A DNA stretch of 64,000 nucleotides from Hemileia vastatrix (taxonomy: Eukaryota; Basidiomycota; Pucciniomycetes; Pucciniales; Zaghouaniaceae). The position numbers were made by a program, and so were the translations under genes. Under the pieces are notes generated by a model. That model did no database searches, was not told the origin of the DNA, and saw nothing but the letters and a program-made list of their open reading frames with translations. How positions within the stretch are numbered: the stretch's first letter is position 1; every line of letters starts with the position of its first letter. The DNA is taken from contig JASXTE010000008.1 in NCBI GenBank assembly GCA_030280995.1, forward strand, positions 2,313,001-2,377,000, given 5' to 3'. Positions 44,930-53,739 of this stretch are shown here, one piece after another.

Positions 44930-47314
44930 TCAATGCCCGAGATCTTCATGCAGTGATTTCAAAACTAATTCTTGCCCCTTCTGTTGAGTTATAACTACTT
45001 GAGGATTCGGATACCTCCTCCTCATTAAACGTCGACCAGATAGGTAAAACGTAGATGACTTCCTCTTGATAGCCACCCATTCATTGTCTTCACAATCTTC
45101 TGGCCTCTCTAAAGTCAACAAATATTTGACTAACAAAAAATAAAAACCAGTCTGACCCCAGACTTCATCTTGAAAATCGATTAATATAACATCAATAGGG
45201 ACTTCTCTATCACCAATATCACCTGCACATGAATGAGCCAATAATCGTTGACCCGTAAATAAATTTTTAATCGAGCTATGTCGACGTTTTTCTTCTGAAC
45301 CTTTGGATCCTTCGTAAACCGTATTCAAAAATACCTCTTTCTCTTTATCCACCTTTTTATTTAAATTCTCTAATTCTCCAACATATACACCATTCCTTAA
45401 TTTACTACTATCCCACACTACCAATCCATTTTCCTCTACATACACCACATCTTCTTCTACCTCCTCTCTGCCGAATTTATCTACACCTTTTCCAACACCT
45501 TTATTAACATAAAAACTATTTTCCAGTTTATCCTCTTGGTGGAGGTCATCATCATCATAATCTAAACACAATAGTCCTGCCAGTTTAACCTCATGGGGGA
45601 GGTATGGAAAGTCTTCAGCTCCTTTAGTGCTGGCTTTGATAATAGGTATATCTTCATCGAACTCTTCTGAGTCTGAATCTTCTTCAGTGGGTAGTCTCCT
45701 TGATAAACCATCTGGCATAGTAAAAGTCTTGCCAGGCTTATGAACTAAATCAAATGAAAAATGTTGAATAAAAGCTACCCATCTCGTCATGGGTGCGTTC
45801 GGTAAACTTGGGGAATTAATCATCTGGATTAACGATTTCACATCCACTTGCAACTCAAAATGTTGCCCCCACAAAATATGCTGAAGTTTCTTCAGTATTT
45901 TCGCCACACCACATAATTCCAATTTTGGTTGAGAATATCTTGATTCGACCTCAGTAAATACTACAGATTCATACCTAACTGGCCTGATGTAACCAGCTTT
46001 ATCCATCTGAGACGAAACCGCCCCAGCTGCAACCTGACTTGAATCAACTGCTAAATAAATTCTGCCAGAATCTTTTCCATAATCCAACTTGTGCAGGACT
46101 AAATCCTTCCCCACAACCTCCTTCAACTTCACAAACGCATTCTCACACTCTTCATCCCACTCCCAGTCTGCATCCTTTCTCGTTAACCGTCTCAATGGAG
46201 CTGCCAATGAAGAAAAGTCCTTGATAAACATTCTAACATATACGCAAACACCTAAAAACCCTCTAACTTCGGTCGTATTCTTGGGTCTTGGCCAGGACTG
46301 AATTTTTTTAACTTTCTTCTTGGACATAATCCTACCCTCTCTACATACCACATGGCCTAATATTTCTAAGGCTGGCACACAACATGAAAATTTTGAACCT
46401 GAAATAGTTAAACCAGCCTCTTCAATTCGAAACAAGATTCTTTCTAAAGTAATTGCAAACTCCCAAATGAATTTGCGTATCCCGGGATTCTCTTCCAAAA
46501 CCTGGTTATCATAGTTGGTTGTAGGTCCCTTAATTCCTCCATCATCTATAAAGATTCCAGCATATTGTGGAATTTCATCTTGAAGGATCCAAGCCATCTG
46601 AGCTTGATAAACTGCAACCGAATTTGTTGCTCCTTGAGGTAATCTTGTTAACTGTAAATGTCCAAGTGGCTTATCGAATGTAGTGAGAGGCCTTGAGTCC
46701 GGATGTAACTCTCTCTCATCATATCCACCCATAATATCTCCCAAACCATAACACACTCTCCCTGCAAACGCTTCAACAAACTCCTCAGCACTAGGTGGTA
46801 TTCCAGCATCCTTTATTGTAACCCTATTTAATTCCCTAAGATCATGAACAACTCTAAGCTTGCCATTTGGTTTCTTGATACAAAATACAGGACTAGAATA
46901 ACTTGACGTTGATTGCTCATACAGTCCAGTGCGTATCCGTTCTCTGACAACTTCAATATAGGCTTCTTTTAATGCAGCCGGAATAGGAATCGGTTTCTGC
47001 TGCCACGGTTCATGACATACCACAGGAATCTTGTAAGGCTCCCTATAGGAATGCTTCAACACACCCCTCTCCTCTTCTACAAAAGCAATGGCCTTCTCTC
47101 GCTTGACCATCACATCCAACAACAACTTCTTCTCTTCTCCAGACAACCAACCATCAGGTCCAAAATTAACAACACCCAGTCTTTCAAAAGTGATTCTTGA
47201 CGTCTCAGAAAATTCAGGCGGATTCTTTACCAAGGGACTTTCATAAGGATCTCTTGATAACCTTGGTCTTCTCAAAGGTGGATTTAATTCAGCAGGTAGC
47301 GGTTCATTAATAGG
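44930..47314 (-). CDS. R1 reverse transcriptase and RNase H
   Basis: The RT core runs from about residue 90 of the ORF beginning at 47275: SPVFCIKKPNGKLRVVHDL, GLGDIMGGYDE (first Asp), LTRLPQGATNS and the catalytic GIFIDDGG (FIDD box). RNase H: YLAVDSSQVAAGA, ELCGVAKIL, LQVDVKSL and MPDGLSRR. A linker with acidic runs leads to the integrase and contains two in-frame hairpin-derived LxxExKL segments (LHQEDKL near 45530, LPHEVKL near 45585). The frame is continuous with the preceding segment but for one TGA (47315-47317). Confidence 0.93.
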   Translation of the reverse strand, partial: PINEPLPAELNPPLRRPRLSRDPYESPLVKNPPEFSETSRITFERLGVVNFGPDGWLSGEEKKLLLDVMVKREKAIAFVEEERGVLKHSYREPYKIPVVCHEPWQQKPIPIPAALKEAYIEVVRERIRTGLYEQSTSSYSSPVFCIKKPNGKLRVVHDLRELNRVTIKDAGIPPSAEEFVEAFAGRVCYGLGDIMGGYDERELHPDSRPLTTFDKPLGHLQLTRLPQGATNSVAVYQAQMAWILQDEIPQYAGIFIDDGGIKGPTTNYDNQVLEENPGIRKFIWEFAITLERILFRIEEAGLTISGSKFSCCVPALEILGHVVCREGRIMSKKKVKKIQSWPRPKNTTEVRGFLGVCVYVRMFIKDFSSLAAPLRRLTRKDADWEWDEECENAFVKLKEVVGKDLVLHKLDYGKDSGRIYLAVDSSQVAAGAVSSQMDKAGYIRPVRYESVVFTEVESRYSQPKLELCGVAKILKKLQHILWGQHFELQVDVKSLIQMINSPSLPNAPMTRWVAFIQHFSFDLVHKPGKTFTMPDGLSRRLPTEEDSDSEEFDEDIPIIKASTKGAEDFPYLPHEVKLAGLLCLDYDDDDLHQEDKLENSFYVNKGVGKGVDKFGREEVEEDVVYVEENGLVVWDSSKLRNGVYVGELENLNKKVDKEKEVFLNTVYEGSKGSEEKRRHSSIKNLFTGQRLLAHSCAGDIGDREVPIDVILIDFQDEVWGQTGFYFLLVKYLLTLERPEDCEDNEWVAIKRKSSTFYLSGRRLMRRRYPNPQVVITQQKGQELVLKSLHEDLGH

Positions 47315-48307
47315 TCAAACTTTATTTGCTACTTTCTTATATTTGGCTGCGTCCACATCTAAATTAACTTGAGGTAAAAGATTTTCTTTTGTATCGCCAT
47401 TAAAACTTTCATCAAATGAATCTTCTTCATCGCCAGAATTGGAATAAGAAAAATTAGAAAAATATTTTATTTCATTTTTAAATTTTACCCTTTTCTCCTT
47501 TCCCTCGTCTAATTTATAAACAGATTTTCCAACACCTTTGCTTCCCTTATCCAACAGTAAATCACCCGTAAAGAAAGTTGGCAGTTTAACCTCTTGCTGG
47601 AGGACCGGAATTGAATTTTCACAAAAATTATTTTTTTGGGTTTTAATTATACTGAGATTTTTTATTGGATTTTGATAAGATTTTCGCAGTTTACCCTCTT
47701 GCTGGAGGTCCAAAATAGAAGGAGATAATTGCAGTTTAACCTCTTGCTGGAGGCCCGGAATTGAATTTTCACAAAATTTATTTTTTTGTGTTTTACTTAT
47801 ACTGAGATTTTTAATCGAGTTTTGATGTAATTTTTGCAGTTTACCCTCTTGCTGGAGGTCCGTAATAGAAGGAGATAATTGCAGTTTAACCTCTTGCTGG
47901 AGGTCCGGAATAACATTTTCACATAAATTATTTTTTTGTGTTTTACTTATACTGAGATTTTTAATCGAGTTTTGATGTAATTTTTGCAGTTTACCCTCTT
48001 GCTGGAGGCCATAAAACATACCCTTCCAATTTTTATCCAACCTAATTTGGCCCATTTTGCCTTTTTTACCATTTTTAAATTTAATAGAAAAACCGGGTAA
48101 ATCCAATAAACATATAGAAAAGTCCAAAACGTATTTGCACTCCAAAGTAATATTAACAGAAAATAATTGAGAATCCACTTGAATTATCTCCAAGTGAGCT
48201 GACCTATTGCAATCCGGGATCTCATCCTGAGGAGAGATTACAACATTTGAGCGATCAGCCCCTGCTACCCCAAAAAATGAGGGCATCCATCCCTTTCCAA
48301 CAAACAT
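47315..48307 (-). CDS. R1 Pol N-terminal segment with LQQExKL repeats
   Basis: Opens in the -1 frame relative to gag-protease; no ATG is needed because entry is probably by frameshifting at 48271-48277. The first about 100 residues have no recognised domain. The remainder holds six LQQEGKL/LQQEVKL segments in three repeats of about 150 bp, each segment encoded by a hairpin copy, then an acidic stretch. It ends in TGA at 47315 and the frame goes on into RT. It is probably a spacer between protease and RT; function unknown. Confidence 0.8.
   Translation of the reverse strand: MFVGKGWMPSFFGVAGADRSNVVISPQDEIPDCNRSAHLEIIQVDSQLFSVNITLECKYVLDFSICLLDLPGFSIKFKNGKKGKMGQIRLDKNWKGMFYGLQQEGKLQKLHQNSIKNLSISKTQKNNLCENVIPDLQQEVKLQLSPSITDLQQEGKLQKLHQNSIKNLSISKTQKNKFCENSIPGLQQEVKLQLSPSILDLQQEGKLRKSYQNPIKNLSIIKTQKNNFCENSIPVLQQEVKLPTFFTGDLLLDKGSKGVGKSVYKLDEGKEKRVKFKNEIKYFSNFSYSNSGDEEDSFDESFNGDTKENLLPQVNLDVDAAKYKKVANKV
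47575..48010 (-). repeat. R1 coding tandem repeat (about 150 bp x 3)
   Basis: Three successive units, each with one CAGTTTACCCTC and one CAGTTTAACCTC form of the hairpin (plus-strand copies near 47582, 47688, 47732, 47838, 47882 and 47988), separated by a T-rich part encoding SISKTQKN. The units stay in frame. Confidence 0.92.
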
Positions 48308-50874
48308 AATTCACCAGAAGCCGTCCGTTTTATATGCCGCTTCTTGGTGCAAAAACAACACTGGCACAGTGTAGTAATCCCTGGCCGTGTTTCCCAACCT
48401 TCATCTCCAGGAGGTGCTAACCGCATATGTAACCTCCGCATATCTTCACCAGTGATCTCCAAACTAATCCCCATGCCAGCTTGATACCCTATCCTGGCCT
48501 CAAAATCCATCAAAAAAGGACCACCAAGAACAGTTTTGACTGCTCCTCTGGCCACATAAAAGTGAACCTTACCAACAGATCCACCAATGCCTAACCTGAC
48601 ATGCTCAGCAGTACCCATCAGCTCTGTTGCATGCCCTCCAATACCTCTGAGGTTTCCCCCAGTTCCACTTTTAATTGGCAAGCCTATACTCGTCGCTTGC
48701 TCCAATGAAATTAAATTAATTTGAGACCCTGAATCGACCAAGGCCTTTACTTCTTTACCATTTAGAGTTACCACCAGGTAACCCAGGGGAGCGGAAAAAT
48801 GTGTATCTACATCTTCCCCAAACTTTTCAGCATTTTCACAAATATATTCCACCTCTCCAGTGGAAACCCGACGCCTCGTCAAATGCTTCTTTTGCTTTTC
48901 AGCAAGCGCCGGACTAATCGTAAATAACTCCCCCAAAGATAAGGGAATCTGAAGTTGATTCACCCTATTCAAAACTGCGTCCATCGCATTAGCTTGACCA
49001 GAAACTACTGGCCGCTCATACTGGACCTTTGATTTAACAACCTTGGCCCTGGGTACCTCTTGAGGTCCAACCGAGCCATCTTCACCCCCCATTATAACAT
49101 CTTCACTTTCTATAACCCTAACTCCGTCACCAGCTTCTTGCACTAATCCTGATCCATCGCTAGTCCTTCTCACACCCTCCATTGGGATGGGACCGCTAAA
49201 ACTTGGTCTGGGTAGAGACGCCAACGGTACGTCCTCCTCAGAATCCGAATCATCCTCTGGCATAGGCTCACCATTTAAATCAAACTTGCCATAACTAGGG
49301 GGCCCCATATCAGCAATCCCCTTCTGCATTTTATATAATTTGTCCTTAGAGTAAGGGTTCAACTTGTTGACGGCAGTTTGAGCACTAGAATTCTTGTCCT
49401 TAGAGTAAGGGTTCACTTTGTTATTGGCCTTGCCAGGATTAGCCCTCAATTGGCTCTGAATGCTACTTTTCGCCTTAGTAGCGGCTGCTCTTCTAGCAGC
49501 ATTAACATCGTATTCGCCAGCCATACAGCTACCCTCCACCTGGGCAACCGTCGCCAGCTCTAAACCACCAAAAGAAGTAGAAAATGTGGCTTTACTGACC
49601 TCTTTCTCCTTGCCCTTGTCAGCTTTACCACCATTACCATTACCATTTTTGCCACTCTTGGCATTAACATCTTCATCCGTCACCTCTTCAAATCTGGCTC
49701 TCCTTTCAGCCGTTAAACTTCTTCTGACCAAATCAGAAGGAGACTGTCCATCACTGGGCTTGATGAACGAACCATCGGGAAATTTATAAACTTTACCATC
49801 GAATAAAACTCGCCCAGCATCCATATCCTTATCAAGAGCAAAACAAACTGTTGCTCTGTGCCCTCTCCTATTACAATAGGAGCACACCTTTGGCTCATCA
49901 TAGCCACCTCTATAATTACTACCACCATTCCCACCATTTCTCCCATTGCCTGGGAAGCGGTTACCGTTGTTATTGCCATTATAATTTCGACGTTCATAAC
50001 CTCTAGACTGATAAGAAGTCGACGTCAACGAAGAAGCAATTGGGGCCTTATTGGCCTTCTGGGTTTCTTGAACAAATATTTTTAATTGTTTAGTTAAATC
50101 GGCCAAATGATCAACCATCTTATTATCCACATTACCCTCAACTTTAGCAGCAGGTAATCCCATTTGAGCCTTCTTGGCCTCCTGGGCTTTGACCATAATA
50201 TCGTTGTTTTCGGCCAAAACCTCGCTAACCTTGCTAACATATTGAGTGCATGACTCTTGATATTTGTCCAACGCCAATAACTTGAGATGGGCCTGAATGT
50301 TCTCTTTGATAACCTCCAGAGCCGGCAGTTTCTGCTCACCATTAGGCAGTTCCTTCATCAAATCTTTTCTTGAAAGATCCTTCAAGACGTCCATACGAAT
50401 ATCCCTGCTGCATGCTGTCCAAAACAAATCTTTTGCTTGGTTCTCATGCACTAACTTGTCCACCAGTATGAGATATTCCACCACTTCATCAAACTGAACA
50501 CAGAGCTTTTTGAAGTCAGCCATAGAAGAAACTCCACCTTTTGCTTGCCAGTCTCCAACAATTTTATTGAGGTCCATCATAGTAAACCTAACACCCCATC
50601 TATCAACCATAGCTTTAGAAAGCTTAACCCAATCCTTGTCCTTGAATGCCTGCATAGCAATAACCTCTTTTTCCACCTCCCTATCAGCAATAAAAAACCT
50701 AACTTGCTTCACCATATCCACATGGGAAGCACCATCAACAGCAGCAGCAGCTTCATACCTGCTAATGAACCATTTAACCTCCTCCCCATCAAACTTTGGG
50801 CCATCCCAAGAAACAATTCTAACTGAGGGAGTAAGAGGGTTAGAAGATCCAGAAGCAACAGCAGAAGAAGACAT
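48265..50874 (-). CDS. R1 Gag-protease polyprotein
   Basis: 869 codons from the ATG at 50874. The N-terminal capsid-like part (residues 25-230, including WFISRYEAAAAVDG) is followed by a Gly/Asn-rich stretch and a CCHC zinc knuckle, CSYCNRRGHRATVC (about 331-344). After an acidic, Ser/Pro-rich spacer comes an aspartic protease: ALVDSGSQINLISLEQ (about 711-726), GIGGHATELMG and VLGGPFLM. The DSG active site replaces the commoner DTG. It stops with TAG at 48265, one codon after a slippery heptamer. The reading is uninterrupted, in contrast to pol. No domain is seen after the protease except a Cys-rich tail (CQCCFC). Confidence 0.93.
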   Translation of the reverse strand: MSSSAVASGSSNPLTPSVRIVSWDGPKFDGEEVKWFISRYEAAAAVDGASHVDMVKQVRFFIADREVEKEVIAMQAFKDKDWVKLSKAMVDRWGVRFTMMDLNKIVGDWQAKGGVSSMADFKKLCVQFDEVVEYLILVDKLVHENQAKDLFWTACSRDIRMDVLKDLSRKDLMKELPNGEQKLPALEVIKENIQAHLKLLALDKYQESCTQYVSKVSEVLAENNDIMVKAQEAKKAQMGLPAAKVEGNVDNKMVDHLADLTKQLKIFVQETQKANKAPIASSLTSTSYQSRGYERRNYNGNNNGNRFPGNGRNGGNGGSNYRGGYDEPKVCSYCNRRGHRATVCFALDKDMDAGRVLFDGKVYKFPDGSFIKPSDGQSPSDLVRRSLTAERRARFEEVTDEDVNAKSGKNGNGNGGKADKGKEKEVSKATFSTSFGGLELATVAQVEGSCMAGEYDVNAARRAAATKAKSSIQSQLRANPGKANNKVNPYSKDKNSSAQTAVNKLNPYSKDKLYKMQKGIADMGPPSYGKFDLNGEPMPEDDSDSEEDVPLASLPRPSFSGPIPMEGVRRTSDGSGLVQEAGDGVRVIESEDVIMGGEDGSVGPQEVPRAKVVKSKVQYERPVVSGQANAMDAVLNRVNQLQIPLSLGELFTISPALAEKQKKHLTRRRVSTGEVEYICENAEKFGEDVDTHFSAPLGYLVVTLNGKEVKALVDSGSQINLISLEQATSIGLPIKSGTGGNLRGIGGHATELMGTAEHVRLGIGGSVGKVHFYVARGAVKTVLGGPFLMDFEARIGYQAGMGISLEITGEDMRRLHMRLAPPGDEGWETRPGITTLCQCCFCTKKRHIKRTASGELCLLERDGCPHFLG
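48271..48277 (-). other. Putative -1 ribosomal frameshift site T_TTT_TTG
   Basis: On the sense strand the gag frame reads CAT TTT TTG GGG TAG. The heptamer T TTT TTG is in the correct phase for simultaneous -1 slippage, and the new frame GGG GTA GCA is the pol frame, which stays open to 47315. The overlap of the two frames is only about 48 nt, so the signal must lie here. Confidence 0.75.
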
Positions 50875-51032
50875 CCCAATAAGTAATGAAAAGCGTTAAC
50901 AATCGATAAAATAACAAGCCTCTTGCAGGCCAATAACAAAAATCCAATTAGAGTTCCAGAAAATAAGCCTCTTGCAGGCTAATAACGTTCTTGATCCAAG
51001 TAAGTCTTTTAAAGAAAGCTAGAGAAATCAAA

Positions 51033-51049
51033 CCCCACGTTGGGCGCCA
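51033..51049 (-). other. R1 primer-binding site
   Basis: On the sense strand, two bases after the 5' LTR, the sequence is TGGCGCCCAACGTGGGG. A TGG start next to the LTR is typical of a site complementary to a tRNA 3' end (CCA). The tRNA was not identified. Confidence 0.8.
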
Positions 51050-51051
51050 AC

Positions 51052-52186
51052 TATGGTAAGGTAAACTCTTACAGTCGCCTTGCTGTAAGCAGAATCCGGA
51101 GGAGATATATGGATTTAGCTGAAAACCCCGTCCTTCCAATAAAAATAACAAAGTAGGTGTTCTAAATCACTAAGCTAACCAATCTACTTAGATCTGATTG
51201 ATAAAAATAATGAAACTCTAAAATAATTAACGCTTATTGAGATTTAAAGAAAGTGGCTGTTGATAAAGAAATACTGATAACAACAATTAAGGTGTACCAG
51301 TGAAAGATCTGTAAAGATTGACTTTTATGTTTTTATAATAATTTGAAATTTTTTATGAGACAGCAATAATCAAGTCCCAGGGATGAAGACCTTTCTAAAG
51401 ATACCCTGTATGAAGTGTTATTTAAACTGTTGAATTGTATTTCTAAGATGTTATGTAAAAAAATAATAATGTTATAAGGGTATTACAAGTTATTTTAATT
51501 TGTTGAGTAATAAAAAATGAGACTGTGGTGGTCAATGATTAAGCTGTATGATGTGTCCCCCTTCTCAATTTCGAGTTTGAGAAGCGCTTAAGTATTCCTA
51601 GTCACGTGCCTAAGTTTTCCCCTCCAGAGCTCTTCCAGAGTCAATCCGGAGCCAGTACGGAGTCCGTACGGAGTCAAAGCGGAGTCCGTACGGAGTCGAA
51701 ACGGAGTCCGTCCGGACTTCCGGACTCAATTTAAAACCTTAAAACCATAATAAAAAGTCTAGAAAAATTACACATAATAGAGCTACTTCCCCTTTACATA
51801 CCAAACTAATTTTCGTAGTCTGCGCAGCTCTAATTACCCCGTGAAAATTCATCAAAGTTAAGTAATTTTTGAAAACGTAAATATTTCTATAAAACTTTAA
51901 AATTCATTTAAAAATATAAAAAAAATAGTAAAAATTCTGGGAAAATTTCCCAAGGTTCTTGAGTGACTCGACTTAATACTTATAAATTTTTTAGACCGTA
52001 AAAATAAGTTTTCTCCATAAAATAAATTGTATTTGTGTAGGCATTTGCTCGTGACCAATTTCTTCATATTTTAAACTCCAATAAATTAAATAAAACCCTT
52101 TTATAAAAAATAATAACGCCAATCTTGCACGCCGTAATAACTCCATTTACATATTTAGGTGCCGTACTAAACTTTAGGCTACCACA
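51052..52186 (-). repeat. R1 5' LTR (right copy)
   Basis: 1135 bp. Same ends as the left copy, but with extra CGGAGTCCGTACGGAGTC-type units near 51650-51715. It should contain the R1 promoter on the minus strand; no standard TATA box was obvious. Confidence 0.95.
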
Positions 52187-52230
52187 ATGTGTGAATTTCT
52201 CATTGTTTTTATATTCTAATCCAAAGGCAC

Positions 52231-53612
52231 TGTCAGTGTATGCTAGTATCTAACTATGATTTAATAGTAAATATTAATGGTCCTACTACTTATTGAAAAA
52301 TGATTTAGTGATTAAAACCCAGGGGAAGACTAATAAAATAGTTATTCTCAATATAAACTCACAATACTTGGATTTTTATTCATGCTAGTGGTGGAAAATA
52401 GATAAATAATATATAGTTATAGCTTATATAAAGATTATATCAGTTTATAAATGCTTTATAATATATTTAAATATGAAAATAATTGTGTTATAGTGTTTTT
52501 TTAATGTGTAGTAAGTAAGTGATGTCTAATAACCCGTCAAATCCTCCCTTACTTATATCATAATCCACTGGAGTGCACAGACCTTCAATCCAGATGATGT
52601 CACTGCTTTCCCAGGCAATTAAAGCACCATGAGGGCCCATCACCTCCCCATGGTGTCCACTTCAAGCAGATTCAAACCCCAGACCTCCAGTTAGGACCCT
52701 CCATCACAATTAATGATACAACATACTCATACCATAAAGAGAATAAACAGATAAAAGCGGATACCATAAAGAAACAGGCAAAATAACTCATCCAAAGAGT
52801 ATATAATGAAAAACAAAGCATATAAAGGAACCAAATTAACTTTCCAAGCCCCCAAAAACATTCCCAAGCATCCATATTAACCCAGTAATCATATCCTAAC
52901 CCAAAAATCTGTGAAAATCCATCAAAGGAATCAGATTAAGTTGTCCAAACTGGATATATGCACCTGAAAAAGGTGTATATGCTTGTGTAGGTGTTGTGAG
53001 TCCACTTAATGGGGGGTATCAAAGTTAGAAATCTTCCTATTCAAAATACCTCTTTTCTTCACCAAATCAACCATGATTATTATTTAAAATATTCTATATT
53101 GTGCCCCCCAAACAAATTTTTACTGATAATGAATTTCAAGTTTGTGGCTTTCTTTTTGTGTTGTGAAATCACTTTTAAATAATTACAAATTTCTAACTTT
53201 GATACACCCTAATACGTCCATATGTCCTTAAATAAGCTGAAAAATAAAGTTTGTAGGCTATTTAGAGGTTAAAACCCACTTATAGACCTAAATATACATA
53301 ATATAACTACATATTTCACTGAATATGAGGTTTATGTGCACATATAAGCCCCATGTATGTCTATAATTACTTAATATAACTTAATATAAGTATATAATGA
53401 CTCCATTAACACCTTAATAAGTATTATAAGGCTATGGATAAGCTATTTAAACTACTATAAGTCATATAATAGTGTAATAATTATATATATAAGTATTATA
53501 ACCATATATATAATTATTATAACCTTACTTTTAAGTTATAAGCTTAATGTAATTAATGTTTTATTAATTTAAAAATAAGAATTACTCAGTCCTGGGGATT
53601 CCTAGGCTGAAA
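52231..53612 (-). repeat. G4 3' LTR with MITE A3
   Basis: Plus-strand TGTCAGTGTATGCTAG to CTAGGCTGAAA; without the 203-bp MITE insertion it is about 1.18 kb and closely similar to the right LTR. The last bases differ from the expected CTGACA. Confidence 0.88.
53011..53210. mobile_element. Harbinger-type MITE A3
   Basis: A 200-bp element with ends GGGGGGTATCAAAGTTAG and CTTTGATACACCCT, flanked by AAT (53008-53010, 53211-53213). The empty site is present in the sister LTR near 61119-61127 (CCACTAAATATATCC), which confirms a 3-bp duplication. Confidence 0.92.
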
Positions 53613-53739
53613 CTCCCTCAACCAAAAAAAACAATAAAAAAATGTTAAGACATTTTAATTAATAAGTAAGAAGTGAATAGAAAAATAATTTTAAAATTTT
53701 CTATGATGCATATACTGAATTAAACAGTATTATTTGGAT

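Larger units (their letters stand above)
39808..52186 (-). mobile_element. Near-complete Ty3-type LTR retrotransposon R1
   Basis: A 12.38-kb element read on the minus strand, flanked by ATGT (39804-39807 and 52187-52190), inserted in gypsy G3. It has two nearly identical LTRs, a primer-binding site, gag-protease, pol with a -1 frameshift, and a polypurine tract. The order protease-RT-RNase H-integrase with a GPY-like integrase tail places it in Ty3/gypsy. Only two in-frame TGA codons break pol. A 2.9-kb non-coding 3' region and several coding parts are filled with one hairpin motif family. LTR similarity indicates a recent insertion. Confidence 0.95.
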
